The notes under the pieces were generated by a model. The model was given only the letters and a program-made list of their open reading frames with translations. It did no database searches and was not told the DNA's origin. From the NCBI GenBank assembly GCA_022801435.1, contig JAAWSG010000017.1, positions 1 through 40,247 of the forward strand: a DNA stretch of 40,247 nucleotides, in the 5' to 3' direction. The position numbers and the translations under genes were made by a program. How positions within the stretch are numbered: the stretch's first letter is position 1; each line of letters starts with the position of its first letter. The DNA comes from Lawsonibacter sp. (GTDB lineage: Bacteria; Bacillota; Clostridia; Oscillospirales; Oscillospiraceae). Of this stretch, positions 7,702-16,189 are shown piece by piece.

Positions 7702-8427
7702 ATGCCCGGACTGGGCACTGTAATCAATGTGGCCGCCATTCTCCTGGGGGGCTTGGGAGGGCTTCTCTTCGGCAGGCTGATTTCAGAGGGCTGCCAGGAG
7801 ACCCTGACCAGGGTGTGCGGTGTGTGCGTGATTTTCATCGGGATGGGCGGCGCGCTGTCCGGGATGCTGTCCGTGGAGGGGGGCACGCTGTCCAGCGGGC
7901 GCTCTCTGCTGCTGGCGGCCAGCCTGGTTCCCGGGGCGTTTTTGGGGGAGCTGCTGGATCTGGAGACGGGGATTGAGCGCTTTGGCGGCTGGCTCAAAAT
8001 CAAGACGGGGAGCGCCGGAGACCGCCGCTTTGTGGAGGGATTTGTCACCGCCTCCCTCACCGTCTGCATCGGGGCGATGGCTATAATCGGCGCCATCCAG
8101 GACGGTATTTTTGGGGATATCTCCATCCTGGCCGCCAAGGCGGTGCTGGACTGTGTGATCGTCATGATTATGACCTGCTCCCTGGGGAAGGGCTGCATCT
8201 TCTCCGCCCTCCCGGTGGCCGCCTTTCAGGGGACCATCACCGTGCTGGCCCGCCTGATTCGCCCCCTGATGACCGACGCCGCCTTGGGGAACCTGTCCCT
8301 GGTGGGGTCGGTGCTCATCTTCTGCGTGGGAGTGAACCTGGTGTGGGAGAAGCGCGTCCGGGTGGCCAATCTGCTCCCCGCTCTGGTCATTTCCGCCGGG
8401 CTGGCCTTTACCCCTCTGGCCCTGTAG
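7702..8427 (+). CDS. DUF554 family integral membrane protein (YdfK-like)
   Basis: This polytopic membrane protein of the DUF554 family (B. subtilis YdfK type) has no established function. The frame gives 241 aa from ATG 7702, with GTG codons at 7693 and 7699 as alternatives. The typical opening GTVINVAAILLGGLGGLLFG is present, followed by about six more hydrophobic stretches (for example VCVIFIGMGGALSGML, SLLLAASLVPGAFLGELL, FVTASLTVCIGAMAIIGAI). The Asp/Glu-containing segments between helices are typical of the family. GGGGTGG lies about 5 nt before the start. Its end overlaps the convergent ruvX end by 20 bp. Confidence 0.85.
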   Translation: MPGLGTVINVAAILLGGLGGLLFGRLISEGCQETLTRVCGVCVIFIGMGGALSGMLSVEGGTLSSGRSLLLAASLVPGAFLGELLDLETGIERFGGWLKIKTGSAGDRRFVEGFVTASLTVCIGAMAIIGAIQDGIFGDISILAAKAVLDCVIVMIMTCSLGKGCIFSALPVAAFQGTITVLARLIRPLMTDAALGNLSLVGSVLIFCVGVNLVWEKRVRVANLLPALVISAGLAFTPLAL

Positions 8428-8857
8428 CGGTCAGCTCCCCTCTGTTGCGCAGAAGGGCCAGATACCCCTCCAGAATCAGGACGGCGGCCATGGCGTCCAC
8501 CGTCTTTTTCCGCTTTCTCCCGTTCTGGCCCATGGACAGGAGGATGTTGTGGGCGTCGATGGTGGTGCGCCGCTCGTCCCACAGGATGATGGGCAGTCCG
8601 GTGAGCTCCTCCAGCCGTCGGGCGAAGTTTTGGTAGATATCCGCCCGGAGACTGTCAGTGCCGTCCATGTTTTTGGGGAAGCCCAGGACAATCCGGTCCA
8701 CCTGGTTCTCCGCCGCCAGCTCCGCCGCCTTGGAGAGCACCACCTCCTCCCGCCAGCTGTGGATGGTGGTGGACCGCCCCGCCAGCAGGCCGGTGGGGTC
8801 GGAAAAGGCCACACCCGTGTGAGCGTCCCCGTAGTCGATTGCCATGATACGAATCAA
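8408..8857 (-). CDS. ruvX: Putative pre-16S rRNA nuclease / Holliday junction resolvase-like RuvX (YqgF)
   Basis: This small RNase H-fold nuclease (149 aa) of the YqgF family processes the 5' end of 16S rRNA and has been proposed as a Holliday junction resolvase. The first acidic residue sits in IMAIDYGD (Asp8), the middle motif in VLGFPKNMDGT, and the third in WDERRTT with a downstream VDAMAA helix. The TTG start at 8857 was chosen because GGAGGA lies 8 nt upstream; the internal ATG at 8845 would be 20 nt away and would cut the first strand. TTG follows the upstream gene's TGA by one base, so translation is coupled. The two genes share the promoter at 9349-9377. Confidence 0.9.
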   Translation of the reverse strand: MIRIMAIDYGDAHTGVAFSDPTGLLAGRSTTIHSWREEVVLSKAAELAAENQVDRIVLGFPKNMDGTDSLRADIYQNFARRLEELTGLPIILWDERRTTIDAHNILLSMGQNGRKRKKTVDAMAAVLILEGYLALLRNRGELTATGPEG

Positions 8858-8858
8858 C

Positions 8859-9299
8859 TCAGCCGTCCTCCTTCTGGGACAAAAGGGCCTCTTCCGCCCG
8901 AATTTCATCCTTTGCGATCTTCAGCATTGCGAAAACCGCCGCATAGTACAGCGCCACAAAGAGCAGCAGGGGGATGCAGAAGAGGAAAAAGCTAGGCCAT
9001 ACGCAGCCCAGTGACATGAACACCAGCAGAAGCACGATTCCGCCTGGCAGAGCAAGATTCCCGTACCGGCCAAACCGCCGCTCCAGCGCCAGCTTGTTGA
9101 TCCGGTCGTGCTCCTGCCCCCACTGGGAGCCCCGTTTGGTCAGGGCGCACCACAGACCCCGCGCCAGCAAGAGGGCGGCAAGGGAAAATTGCGTCAGAGC
9201 CAGGGCCGGGGTCTCGCTGTATGCCTGCGTGCCCCACCAGATGAGGAGGCCGCCGCAGAGCAGCCCGCTCCATAATTGATTCCAGCTGTAAATTTTCAT
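8859..9299 (-). CDS. Small four-helix membrane protein, unknown function
   Basis: I do not recognise this 146-aa protein. It has four hydrophobic stretches at roughly residues 8-26, 33-48, 82-100 and 103-125, a basic loop with many Arg/Lys residues (about 52-78), and a charged C-terminal tail rich in Glu. The start has GGAGG 5 nt upstream. It is the first gene of a two-gene unit with ruvX, the stop and the ruvX start being one base apart. Confidence 0.8.
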   Translation of the reverse strand: MKIYSWNQLWSGLLCGGLLIWWGTQAYSETPALALTQFSLAALLLARGLWCALTKRGSQWGQEHDRINKLALERRFGRYGNLALPGGIVLLLVFMSLGCVWPSFFLFCIPLLLFVALYYAAVFAMLKIAKDEIRAEEALLSQKEDG

Positions 9300-9348
9300 C
9301 GCTGCCTCCTATTCCCGCTGTTTCCGCTTTCTACAATACTACTATTAT

Positions 9349-9377
9349 ATAATACCACACGTTCCACGCTTTTTCAA
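9349..9377 (-). promoter_or_regulatory. Promoter of the membrane protein-ruvX unit
   Basis: Minus-strand TTGAAA (9377-9372), 17-bp spacer, TATTAT (9354-9349). An overlapping TATAAT (9349-9344) has no -35 partner. Confidence 0.6.
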
Positions 9378-9471
9378 CCCCGGAATTTTCCTCTTTCTGT
9401 AGGAACGTGACCTATCAAGCCTGCAATTCGACCTGTGGGCATTGAATTGTGGATAGTTCACAAATCTCTCC

Positions 9472-9501
9472 TTGACTTCCCCGCCTCTCTGCCTCTATAA
9501 T
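9472..9501 (+). promoter_or_regulatory. Promoter of the pyruvate-kinase-like gene
   Basis: TTGACT (9472-9477), 18-bp spacer, TATAAT (9496-9501). Confidence 0.7.
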
Positions 9502-9548
9502 AGCAATAGAGACTTGCAATAGGAAAAAACGGAAGCGGAGGGGCTGAC

Positions 9549-10544
9549 ATGGAGTTTTACGCCACACTGGGGGACGCCTGCGCCAAACGGAAGACGCTGG
9601 AGCAGCTGTTTCAGGCGGGGATGACAGGGGTGCGGGTCAATCTGTCCCACACCTCTCTGCCGCTGTGCGCCTCGCTGCTGAAAAAGAGCTACTGGCCCGC
9701 GGCGCGGAAGGCCAAGGGGGAGGGGGCCCACCTGATTCTGGATATGCAGGGTCCGGAGCTCCGGGTGGGGGAGCTGCCCCAGCCCATCTCGCTGAAGGAG
9801 GGGGACGAGATCCTTCTGGGGGACGGCGGAATCCCCATCCCCCGGGCGGTGCTGGAGATGGCCAGACCGGGGCAGGAGATTTTGATTGACGACAGCGCCC
9901 TGCTGCTGGAGGTGCGGCGCAGTGACCCCTCGGTGCTTCTGTGCCGGGTGGCCCGGGGAGGAGCTCTGCGCAGCAAAAAGGGGCTGACCCTTCTGGGGGC
10001 CCAGGTGGATACCCCCACCCTCACCCGCTCCGACCAGGAGAACCTGGAGCGGGCGGGGGAGTTCGGGGTGACCCATATCCTCCAGCCCTTCGTCCGGGAC
10101 CGCCGGGATGTGGAGACCCTGCGTCAGACCCTGGCCGGGCTGGGGCTGCCCGAGGTGCAGATCATGGCGAAAATTGAGAACCAGCAGGGCGTGGACCACC
10201 TGAACGAGATTATGGAGGCGGCGGACCAGGTGTGCATCGCCCGGGGGGACCTGGGCAGCGCCATCCCGCTCTGGAAGCTCCCCCGGCTGCAAAAGGAGAT
10301 CGCCCGCCGGTGCAGGGAGAGAACAAAACCCTTTTGCCTGGTCACCCAGCTGCTGTGGTCCATGGAGCAGCGGCCCATCCCCACCCGTGCGGAGCTGTGC
10401 GATATCTATAACGGAGTGCTGGATGGGGCCTCCTCCCTGATGCTCACCGGGGAGACGGCGGTGGGGCGCTGGCCCGTTCAGGCTATGGAGTACCTGGTCC
10501 GCACCGCCTACGAGGCCATGGCGGAGCTGATGGGGCAGGGCTGA
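9549..10544 (+). CDS. Pyruvate kinase-like protein lacking the C-terminal allosteric domain
   Basis: This protein (331 aa against about 470-590 for pyruvate kinase) keeps the TIM barrel and a small inserted B domain but ends right after TGETA (300-304), so the C-terminal regulatory domain is absent. Active-site features kept: Arg29 with Asn31 and Ser33 (VRVNLSH), Lys208 and Glu210 (AKIEN), ARGDLG (231-236), VTQLL and PTRAE. Changed: the usual DTKGPE is DMQGPE at 65-70, replacing a K+-ligand Thr and a neighbouring Lys, and the FVR segment has Pro before Phe where Ser is usual. The stop is clean, with no downstream remnant before the metK promoter, so this is a compact gene and not a frameshift. 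It may be a moonlighting or regulatory paralogue; activity is uncertain. Confidence 0.85.
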   Translation: MEFYATLGDACAKRKTLEQLFQAGMTGVRVNLSHTSLPLCASLLKKSYWPAARKAKGEGAHLILDMQGPELRVGELPQPISLKEGDEILLGDGGIPIPRAVLEMARPGQEILIDDSALLLEVRRSDPSVLLCRVARGGALRSKKGLTLLGAQVDTPTLTRSDQENLERAGEFGVTHILQPFVRDRRDVETLRQTLAGLGLPEVQIMAKIENQQGVDHLNEIMEAADQVCIARGDLGSAIPLWKLPRLQKEIARRCRERTKPFCLVTQLLWSMEQRPIPTRAELCDIYNGVLDGASSLMLTGETAVGRWPVQAMEYLVRTAYEAMAELMGQG

Positions 10545-10574
10545 TGGGGCGGCGGAGAAAATTTGAAAAAGCCG

Positions 10575-10604
10575 TTGACAAACAGGTGGGGGCTGCGCTA
10601 TAAT
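10575..10604 (+). promoter_or_regulatory. metK promoter
   Basis: TTGACA (10575-10580), 18-bp spacer, TATAAT (10599-10604), placed just before the riboswitch. Confidence 0.85.
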
Positions 10605-10624
10605 GCGGAGGTACAATTGAATAG

Positions 10625-10727
10625 CCTTATCAAGAGCGGTGGAGGGAACGGCCCGATGAAGCCCGGCAACCTGCGTGTCTGCGCAAGGTGCTAAATCCGG
10701 CGGTAGAGTATCGAAAGATGAGGGTGC
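10625..10727 (+). ncRNA. SAM-I (S-box) riboswitch upstream of metK
   Basis: The conserved S-box segments appear in order: CTTATCAAGAG (from 10626), GGTGGAGGGA, GGCCCGATGAAGCCCGGCAA, AAGGTGCTAAATCC and AAAGATGAGG. S-adenosylmethionine binding is known to stabilise the aptamer and free a downstream terminator. The gene controlled here makes SAM itself, a direct feedback loop. Confidence 0.96.
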
Positions 10728-10739
10728 ATCCATATCCTG

Positions 10740-10766
10740 CGCTCCGCCGCCCGGCGGAGCGTTTTT
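10740..10766 (+). terminator. Riboswitch-controlled terminator (expression platform)
   Basis: A GC-rich stem (CGCTCCGC, 10740-10747, with GCGGAGCG, 10754-10761) precedes TTTTT (10762-10766). It sits between the aptamer and the metK ribosome site and is the off-state of the switch. Confidence 0.88.
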
Positions 10767-10815
10767 CGCGCCCGGCAGACCCCGGCCATTCGGGGAAAAG
10801 AAAGGAGAATACACT

Positions 10816-11997
10816 ATGGCAAAGAGACTGTTTACATCCGAGTCCGTCACCGAGGGACATCCCGACAAAATCTGCGACCAGATCTCTGACGCGGTGCTGG
10901 ACGCCATCTTTGAAAAGGACCCCCAGGCCCGGGTCGCCTGCGAGACCACGGCTACCACCGGCCTGATCCACGTGATGGGGGAGATCACCACCTCCTGCTA
11001 TGTGGACATCCCCAAGGTGGCCCGCCAGGTGGTGAAGGATATCGGCTACGACCGGGCCAAATACGGCTTCGACTGCAACACCTGCGCGGTCATCACCTCC
11101 ATTGACGAGCAGTCCGGCGATATCGCGATGGGGGTGGACAGGTGTCTGGAGGCCAAGACCGGGGAGCAGAGCGACGGCCTGGACAACGGCGCCGGCGACC
11201 AGGGCATGATGTTCGGCTACGCCTGCGATGAGACCCCGGAGCTGATGCCCCTGCCCATCTCCCTGGCCCACAAGCTGGCCATGCAGCTGACCCGGGTGCG
11301 CAAGGAGGGCAAGGTGAACTACCTGCGGCCCGACGGAAAGAGCCAGGTCACGGTGGAGTATGACAGCCAAAATAAGCCGGTGCGTGTCGACGCGGTGGTG
11401 GTGTCCACCCAGCACGGACCCGAGGCCGGGCTGGAGCAGATCCGGAAGGACATGATCGAGCTGGTCATCAAGCCCATTATCCCCGCCGGCCTGCTGGACG
11501 AGGACACCAAGTTCTATGTCAACCCCACCGGCCGCTTCGTCATCGGCGGACCCCAGGGGGACTCGGGGCTGACCGGGCGGAAGATTATCGTGGACACCTA
11601 TGGCGGCTCCGCGCCCCACGGCGGGGGTGCCTTCTCGGGCAAGGACCCCACCAAGGTGGACCGCTCCGCCGCCTACGCCGCCCGCTGGGTGGCCAAGAAC
11701 GTGGTGGCCGCCGGACTGGCCTCCCGCTGCCAGGTGCAGCTGGCCTACGCCATCGGGGTGGCCCAGCCCGTCTCGGTTCGGGTGGACACCTTCGGGACCG
11801 GGACCGTGGCGGACGCCAGGCTGGAGGAGGCGGTAAACCAGGTCTTTGACCTCCGCCCCGCCGCCATCATCCGGGACCTGGACCTGCGCCGGCCCATCTA
11901 CCGCCAGCTGGCCGCCTACGGGCACTTCGGACGGGAGGACCTGGACCTGCCCTGGGAGAAGACCAACCGGGTGGACCAGCTGAAGAGCGCCCTGTAA
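10816..11997 (+). CDS. metK: S-adenosylmethionine synthetase
   Basis: This cytosolic enzyme makes S-adenosylmethionine from methionine and ATP. Its 393 aa match the family length. Signatures: GHPDKICDQ near the N-terminus, [12 protein letters not shown] around residue 117, the P-loop-like [22 protein letters not shown], and a C-terminal GHFGRED segment. AAAGGAG precedes the ATG by 8 nt. It is monocistronic, between its SAM-I riboswitch and a strong terminator. Confidence 0.98.
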   Translation: MAKRLFTSESVTEGHPDKICDQISDAVLDAIFEKDPQARVACETTATTGLIHVMGEITTSCYVDIPKVARQVVKDIGYDRAKYGFDCNTCAVITSIDEQSGDIAMGVDRCLEAKTGEQSDGLDNGAGDQGMMFGYACDETPELMPLPISLAHKLAMQLTRVRKEGKVNYLRPDGKSQVTVEYDSQNKPVRVDAVVVSTQHGPEAGLEQIRKDMIELVIKPIIPAGLLDEDTKFYVNPTGRFVIGGPQGDSGLTGRKIIVDTYGGSAPHGGGAFSGKDPTKVDRSAAYAARWVAKNVVAAGLASRCQVQLAYAIGVAQPVSVRVDTFGTGTVADARLEEAVNQVFDLRPAAIIRDLDLRRPIYRQLAAYGHFGREDLDLPWEKTNRVDQLKSAL

Positions 11998-12031
11998 ACA
12001 CGCTCCCCCGTTCCAGGCCGTAAATATACAG

Positions 12032-12079
12032 CAGCCTGTCGAAAAGCCAAAAATAGGCGGTTCGGCAGGCTGTTTTTTT
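12032..12079 (+). terminator. Intrinsic terminator after metK
   Basis: CAGCCTGTCGAA (12032-12043) pairs with TTCGGCAGGCTG (12061-12072), with an inner GCC/GGC helix, followed by seven Ts. Confidence 0.88.
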
Positions 12080-12092
12080 GACTTTCCATAAA

Positions 12093-12121
12093 TAGACAAT
12101 TCTATGGCGGCAGGGTAAAAT
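12093..12121 (+). promoter_or_regulatory. Probable deoC promoter
   Basis: TAGACA (12093-12098), 17-bp spacer, TAAAAT (12116-12121). A TTGACT at 12078 overlaps the terminator tail but has no good -10. Confidence 0.5.
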
Positions 12122-12171
12122 GGTATATAACCTGTATGACCCGCCCCCAGGCGGGGAAAGGAGCAAGTACG

Positions 12172-12822
12172 ATGGATCAGAGAGAAATTTTAAGTCGGCT
12201 GGACCACACGATCCTCACCCCTGACGCCACCTGGGAGCAGGTGCGGACGGTCTGCGATGAGGGGAGACGCCTGGAGACGGCCAGCGTCTGCGTCCCGCCC
12301 CGCTATGTGAAGCGGGTCAACGGCTATGTGGGAGGCAGTCTGAAGATCTGCACGGTCGTGGGCTTCCCCAACGGATACACCACCCCGGAGGTCAAGGTGT
12401 TTGAGACCGAGGACGCCATCCGCAACGGCGCGGACGAGATCGACATGGTCATCAACCAGGGCCTGGCCAAGGAAGGGGACTGGGAGGGGGTGCTCTCCGA
12501 GCTGCGGGCGGTGAAGGCCTCCTGCAAGGGGCGCATTCTGAAGGTGATTGTTGAGGCGTGCCGCTTTACCCAGGAGGAGAAGATCTCCCTGTGCCGGGTG
12601 GTCTCCATGGCGGGGGCGGATTTTATCAAGACCTCCACGGGCTTCGCCCAGGGGGGAGCTACGGTGGAGGATGTGCGCCTGTTCCGGGAGCACATCAGCC
12701 CCGATATGCGCGTCAAGGCCGCCGGCGGCATCCGTACCTTCGAGCAGGCACAGGCGCTGCTGGAGGCCGGCGCGGACCGCATCGGCGCCAGCGCCCTGGC
12801 CGCTCTGGCGCTGGGCCGCTGA
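12172..12822 (+). CDS. deoC: Deoxyribose-phosphate aldolase
   Basis: This cytosolic class I aldolase cleaves 2-deoxyribose-5-phosphate to acetaldehyde and glyceraldehyde-3-phosphate in deoxynucleoside catabolism. Its 216 aa are typical of the short Gram-positive form. The Schiff-base Lys153 is in FIKTSTGF, the second lysine Lys182 in VKAAGGIR, and the catalytic Asp91 in ADEIDMVIN. The start at 12172 has GGAAAGGAG about 9 nt upstream; a frame extension to 12136 has no ribosome site. No other deoxynucleoside genes are adjacent, so it is expressed alone from its own promoter and ends at a strong terminator. Confidence 0.96.
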   Translation: MDQREILSRLDHTILTPDATWEQVRTVCDEGRRLETASVCVPPRYVKRVNGYVGGSLKICTVVGFPNGYTTPEVKVFETEDAIRNGADEIDMVINQGLAKEGDWEGVLSELRAVKASCKGRILKVIVEACRFTQEEKISLCRVVSMAGADFIKTSTGFAQGGATVEDVRLFREHISPDMRVKAAGGIRTFEQAQALLEAGADRIGASALAALALGR

Positions 12823-12868
12823 GCTCCCATCCAGCAGCCAGCACAGCTCATACATTCTGCCCCTGTCC

Positions 12869-12900
12869 TTCCGCCCCTGCCCCGGGGGCGGAATTTTTTT
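12869..12900 (+). terminator. Intrinsic terminator after deoC
   Basis: TTCCGCCCC (12869-12877) pairs with GGGGCGGAA (12885-12893), followed by seven Ts. Confidence 0.88.
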
Positions 12901-12920
12901 CCCCAATTTGGCGGAAGCTG

Positions 12921-12929
12921 TGGTATAAT
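12921..12929 (+). promoter_or_regulatory. Extended -10 promoter of the FAD protein gene
   Basis: TGGTATAAT is an extended -10 element; no clear -35 hexamer lies at the right distance. Confidence 0.5.
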
Positions 12930-12979
12930 AGAGAACAGAAACTCAGCCCGGGCGGTCCGGGTGGAAATGAGGTGCGGCT

Positions 12980-14563
12980 ATGATACGGATCGGTGATCTC
13001 CCCCTGCCCATAGACGGGGACCTGGAGCTGCTGCGGAAGCGGGCGGCCCGAGCCCTGGGGGTGCGGCCCGGCGCGCTGGACGAGGTGCGGCTGGTCCGGC
13101 AGTCCATTGACGCCCGGGACAAGAACAACGTCCACTATGTCTGCACGGTGGAGCTCTCCCTGCCCAACGAGGCGGCGGCGGTCCGGAACGCCCCCGGGCG
13201 GAGGGTCAGTCTGGTTCAGCCCGCCCCCTACACCTTCCCCCAGGTGCGCCGCCGGTCCGGCCTGTCCCCTGTGGTGGTGGGGATGGGGCCGGCGGGGCTG
13301 TTTGCCGCCCTCTTTTTGGCCCGGAACGGCCTGCCCTGCGTGGTGCTGGAGCGGGGGCGGGACGTGGACCGCCGCGCCCTGGACGTGGGGGATTTTTGGG
13401 CCGCCGGGGCGCTGGACGAGGGCTCCAATGTCCAGTTCGGAGAGGGGGGCGCGGGGACCTTCTCGGACGGCAAGCTCACCACCGGGATCCACGACCCCCG
13501 CATCTCCGCCGTGCTGGACACCCTGGTCCAGGCGGGGGCCCCGGAGGACGTGCGTTACGCCCAAAAACCCCACATCGGCACGGACATCCTCCAAAAGGTG
13601 GTGAAAAATATCCGAATGGAACTCATCGCCCTGGGCTGTGATGTGCGCTTTGGCCATAAGCTCACCGGGCTGACCGTCTCAGGCGGGGGGCTGGCGGGGG
13701 TCCGGGCGGAGTCTTCCCAGGGGGAGTACCTCCTCACTGCCGATGCCCTCATCCTGGCTCCGGGGCACTCCGCCCGGGATACCTTCACCATGCTGCACGA
13801 AAGCGGGGTCCCCATGGAACAGAAGCCGTTTGCCGTCGGGGTGCGCATTGAGCACCGCCAGCGGGACATCAGCTTCCGGCAGTACGGGTCCGCCTGGGAG
13901 AAGCTCCCCCCATCGGACTACAAGCTGGCCTGCCACCTGCCCAACGGCCGGTCCGCCTTCACCTTCTGCGTCTGCCCTGGGGGACAGGTGGTGGCCGCCG
14001 CCTCCCAGCAGGGGGGTGTGGTCACCAACGGCATGAGCCTGCGGGCCCGGGATGGGGAGAATATCAACGGCGGCCTGCTGGTGGGGGTGGGTCCGGCCGA
14101 TTTTCCCGGAGAGGACGCCCTGGCCGGGGTCCGCTTCCAGGAGGAGTGGGAGCGGGCGGCCTTCCGGCTGGGGGGAGGGGGCTTCCGGGCTCCCGCCCAG
14201 CGGGTGGAGGATTTTCTCCAAAACCGCCCCTCGGAGGGGCCGGGATCCATTTTGCCCACCTACCGTCCCGGGGTCACCTGGACCGCCCTGCGCCCCTGCC
14301 TGCCCGGATATGCCGCCGGCACGCTGGCTCAGGCGATTCCCCTACTGGACCGGAAGCTCCACGGCTTCGCCCAGGGGGACGGGGTGCTCACCGGGGTGGA
14401 GACCCGCTCCTCCTCCCCGGTGCGCATCCTCCGGGGGGAGGACTGTCAGTCCGCCCTCCGGGGGCTGTACCCCTGCGGGGAGGGGGCGGGCTACGCCGGA
14501 GGGATCGTCTCCGCCGCCGTGGACGGCATCCGGGTGGCGGAGGCGGTGGCCCGGGGCGGGTAA
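12980..14563 (+). CDS. FAD-dependent oxidoreductase, COG2509 family
   Basis: This is a predicted soluble flavoprotein of the widely conserved but uncharacterised COG2509 dehydrogenase family (527 aa, full length). Residues 1-90 form the family's own N-terminal domain (SIDARDKNNVHYVCTVEL). FAD binding follows: VVVGMGPAGLFAALFLARNG with GMGPAG at 101-106 and ribose-binding Glu124. Next comes the hallmark FGEGGAGTFSDGKLTTG, and a C-terminal FAD motif in GLYPCGEGAGYAGGIVSAAVDG. The substrate is unknown. The ATG at 12980 follows GAAATGAGGTG, where GAGG is the likely ribosome site. It is the first of two plus-strand genes before mnmE's own leader. Confidence 0.9.
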   Translation: MIRIGDLPLPIDGDLELLRKRAARALGVRPGALDEVRLVRQSIDARDKNNVHYVCTVELSLPNEAAAVRNAPGRRVSLVQPAPYTFPQVRRRSGLSPVVVGMGPAGLFAALFLARNGLPCVVLERGRDVDRRALDVGDFWAAGALDEGSNVQFGEGGAGTFSDGKLTTGIHDPRISAVLDTLVQAGAPEDVRYAQKPHIGTDILQKVVKNIRMELIALGCDVRFGHKLTGLTVSGGGLAGVRAESSQGEYLLTADALILAPGHSARDTFTMLHESGVPMEQKPFAVGVRIEHRQRDISFRQYGSAWEKLPPSDYKLACHLPNGRSAFTFCVCPGGQVVAAASQQGGVVTNGMSLRARDGENINGGLLVGVGPADFPGEDALAGVRFQEEWERAAFRLGGGGFRAPAQRVEDFLQNRPSEGPGSILPTYRPGVTWTALRPCLPGYAAGTLAQAIPLLDRKLHGFAQGDGVLTGVETRSSSPVRILRGEDCQSALRGLYPCGEGAGYAGGIVSAAVDGIRVAEAVARGG

Positions 14564-14644
14564 AATTATGTGTACGGCTCTGTGCAGTTTGCAGACAGGC
14601 CCGGGCGGGGACGGGCTCCGGCGCAGTTTCAACAGCGGCAAGGG

Positions 14645-14685
14645 TTTTCCACTTTTCCACAAGGTTATCCACAGTGTGGAAAAGT
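14645..14685. promoter_or_regulatory. DnaA-box-like cluster forming an 11-bp inverted repeat upstream of mnmE
   Basis: One exact DnaA box, TTATCCACA (14665-14673), and three near matches lie within 40 bp: TTTTCCACT (14645-14653), TTTTCCACA (14653-14661) and its complement at 14675-14683. ACTTTTCCACA (14651-14661) and TGTGGAAAAGT (14675-14685) are a perfect inverted repeat around the consensus box. The sites are seen directly; DnaA binding is inferred. Confidence 0.6.
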
Positions 14686-14758
14686 AACTTTTTCCGGGAG
14701 TGCGGGAGTTTTTGGTTTCCATAACGTCTGTCAAGGGAGTATTTTTGACAAAATTTTT

Positions 14759-14778
14759 TCCGCAGGAGGACCTGCGGA
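14759..14778 (+). terminator. Hairpin in the mnmE leader (terminator or attenuator-like)
   Basis: TCCGCAGG and CCTGCGGA pair around AGGA and are followed by TTTTGA. The hairpin ends 31 nt before the mnmE start, just upstream of its ribosome site. It could end transcription from upstream or modulate mnmE. Confidence 0.45.
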
Positions 14779-14809
14779 TTTTGAGGAAAAGCTGGAAGGA
14801 GTGTTCATC

Positions 14810-16189
14810 ATGTCTGACTGGACGGACACCATCGCGGCCATCTCCACACCGCCGGGGCCGGGGGCCATCGGGATCTTGCGGCTGTCCGGGCCGATGGCGC
14901 TCCAGGCAGCGGAGCGGTGCTTCAAACCCCTGGGGCGCAAGGCTCTGCGGGAGCACGCCCCCCGGGAGCTGGTCTATGGAGAGCTGCTGGACAGGGGGGG
15001 ACAGCCCATCGACCGGGTGCTGTGTACCTACAGCCGTGGCCCCCACAGCTACACCGGGGAGGACACGGCGGAGCTCCACTGCCACGGCTCGCCCATGGTC
15101 CTCTCCCTGGGGCTGGAGTCCCTGTTCCACGCCGGAGCCCGGCAGGCCGGAGCGGGGGAGTTCACCCGGCGGGCCTTTCTCAACGGCCGCTTGGACTTAG
15201 CCCAGGCGGAGGCGGTGGGGGACCTGCTGGAGGCCCGGAGCCGGGAGGGGGCCCGCCACGCCGCCGGTCAGCTGGCCGGAGCGCTGTCCAAACGGATTGA
15301 GGATATTTACTCCGCTCTGGTGGACGTGATGGCGCATTTTCACGCCGTGCTGGACTACCCGGATGAGGATATCGACCCCTTCCGCCTGGAGCAGCTGGAA
15401 GAGGAACTGTCCAATCAGGAGGGAGAACTGAATGCCCTGCTGGCCACCTGCGGGCGGGGGAGGCTGCTGCGGGACGGGGTGGCCTGCGCCATTGTGGGCC
15501 GGCCCAACGCGGGCAAATCCTCCCTGCTCAACGCCATGGTGGGCTGGGACCGGGCCATTGTCACCGACATCCCCGGCACCACCCGGGACACGGTGGAGGA
15601 GCGGTGCGAGCTGGGCGGCGTCCCCCTGCGGCTCATCGATACCGCCGGCCTCCGGGAGACGGACGACCCGGTGGAGAGCTTGGGGGTGGAGCGCTCCCGG
15701 AGGGCCATGGAGGAGGCGGGACTGATTTTGGCGCTCCTTGATTCCTCCCGGCCCGCAGGGGAGGAGGATATCGCCCTGGTCCGGGAGGCTGTGTCCCTGG
15801 CTCCCACCGTTCTGGTGTGGACCAAGGGGGACCTGCCCGCCGCGCCCCGCCCCATCCAGCGCTTTGAGGAGCTTGGCTGTCCCGCAGTGACGGTGAGCGC
15901 CAGAACGGGATATCTGGACGAGCTGTGCAATGAGATCTCCTGCGCCTTTCCCCAGGACCTGTGGGGGGGCTATGGCGAGATCTTGACCAACGCCCGCCAG
16001 GAGGAGGCCGCTTCCCGGGCCAGGGAGGCGGTCCGGAGAGCCAGAGCGGCCCTGGAGGCGGGAGTCACCCCGGACGCCCTCCTCACCGACGTGGAGGAGG
16101 CCCTGTCCGCCCTGGGGGAGCTCACCGGCCAGTCCGTCCGGGAGGATGTCACCGGCCGTATCTTCGCCCGGTTCTGCGTGGGGAAATAG
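14810..16189 (+). CDS. mnmE: tRNA uridine-5-carboxymethylaminomethyl modification GTPase MnmE (TrmE)
   Basis: This GTPase works with MnmG to place the cmnm5 group on wobble uridine 34 of tRNAs. Its 459 aa match the family. The N-terminal folate-binding domain (1-120, starting DTIAAISTPPGPGAIGILRLSG) is followed by helical segments and an inserted G domain: G1 GRPNAGKSS (230-238), G2 TT around 257, G3 DTAG (277-280) and G4 as TKGD, a mild departure from NKxD. The chain ends FCVGK with the catalytic Cys four residues from the end. GGAAGGAG precedes the ATG at 14810 by about 9 nt. In many Firmicutes mnmE lies beside mnmG near oriC; neither mnmG nor rnpA/yidC is nearby here. Confidence 0.97.
   Translation: MSDWTDTIAAISTPPGPGAIGILRLSGPMALQAAERCFKPLGRKALREHAPRELVYGELLDRGGQPIDRVLCTYSRGPHSYTGEDTAELHCHGSPMVLSLGLESLFHAGARQAGAGEFTRRAFLNGRLDLAQAEAVGDLLEARSREGARHAAGQLAGALSKRIEDIYSALVDVMAHFHAVLDYPDEDIDPFRLEQLEEELSNQEGELNALLATCGRGRLLRDGVACAIVGRPNAGKSSLLNAMVGWDRAIVTDIPGTTRDTVEERCELGGVPLRLIDTAGLRETDDPVESLGVERSRRAMEEAGLILALLDSSRPAGEEDIALVREAVSLAPTVLVWTKGDLPAAPRPIQRFEELGCPAVTVSARTGYLDELCNEISCAFPQDLWGGYGEILTNARQEEAASRAREAVRRARAALEAGVTPDALLTDVEEALSALGELTGQSVREDVTGRIFARFCVGK

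Noticed and set aside
14645-14685. Chromosomal replication origin
   Set aside because: Only about four boxes, no adjacent dnaA or dnaN, and no large AT-rich unwinding region. Kept only as a DnaA-box-like cluster.
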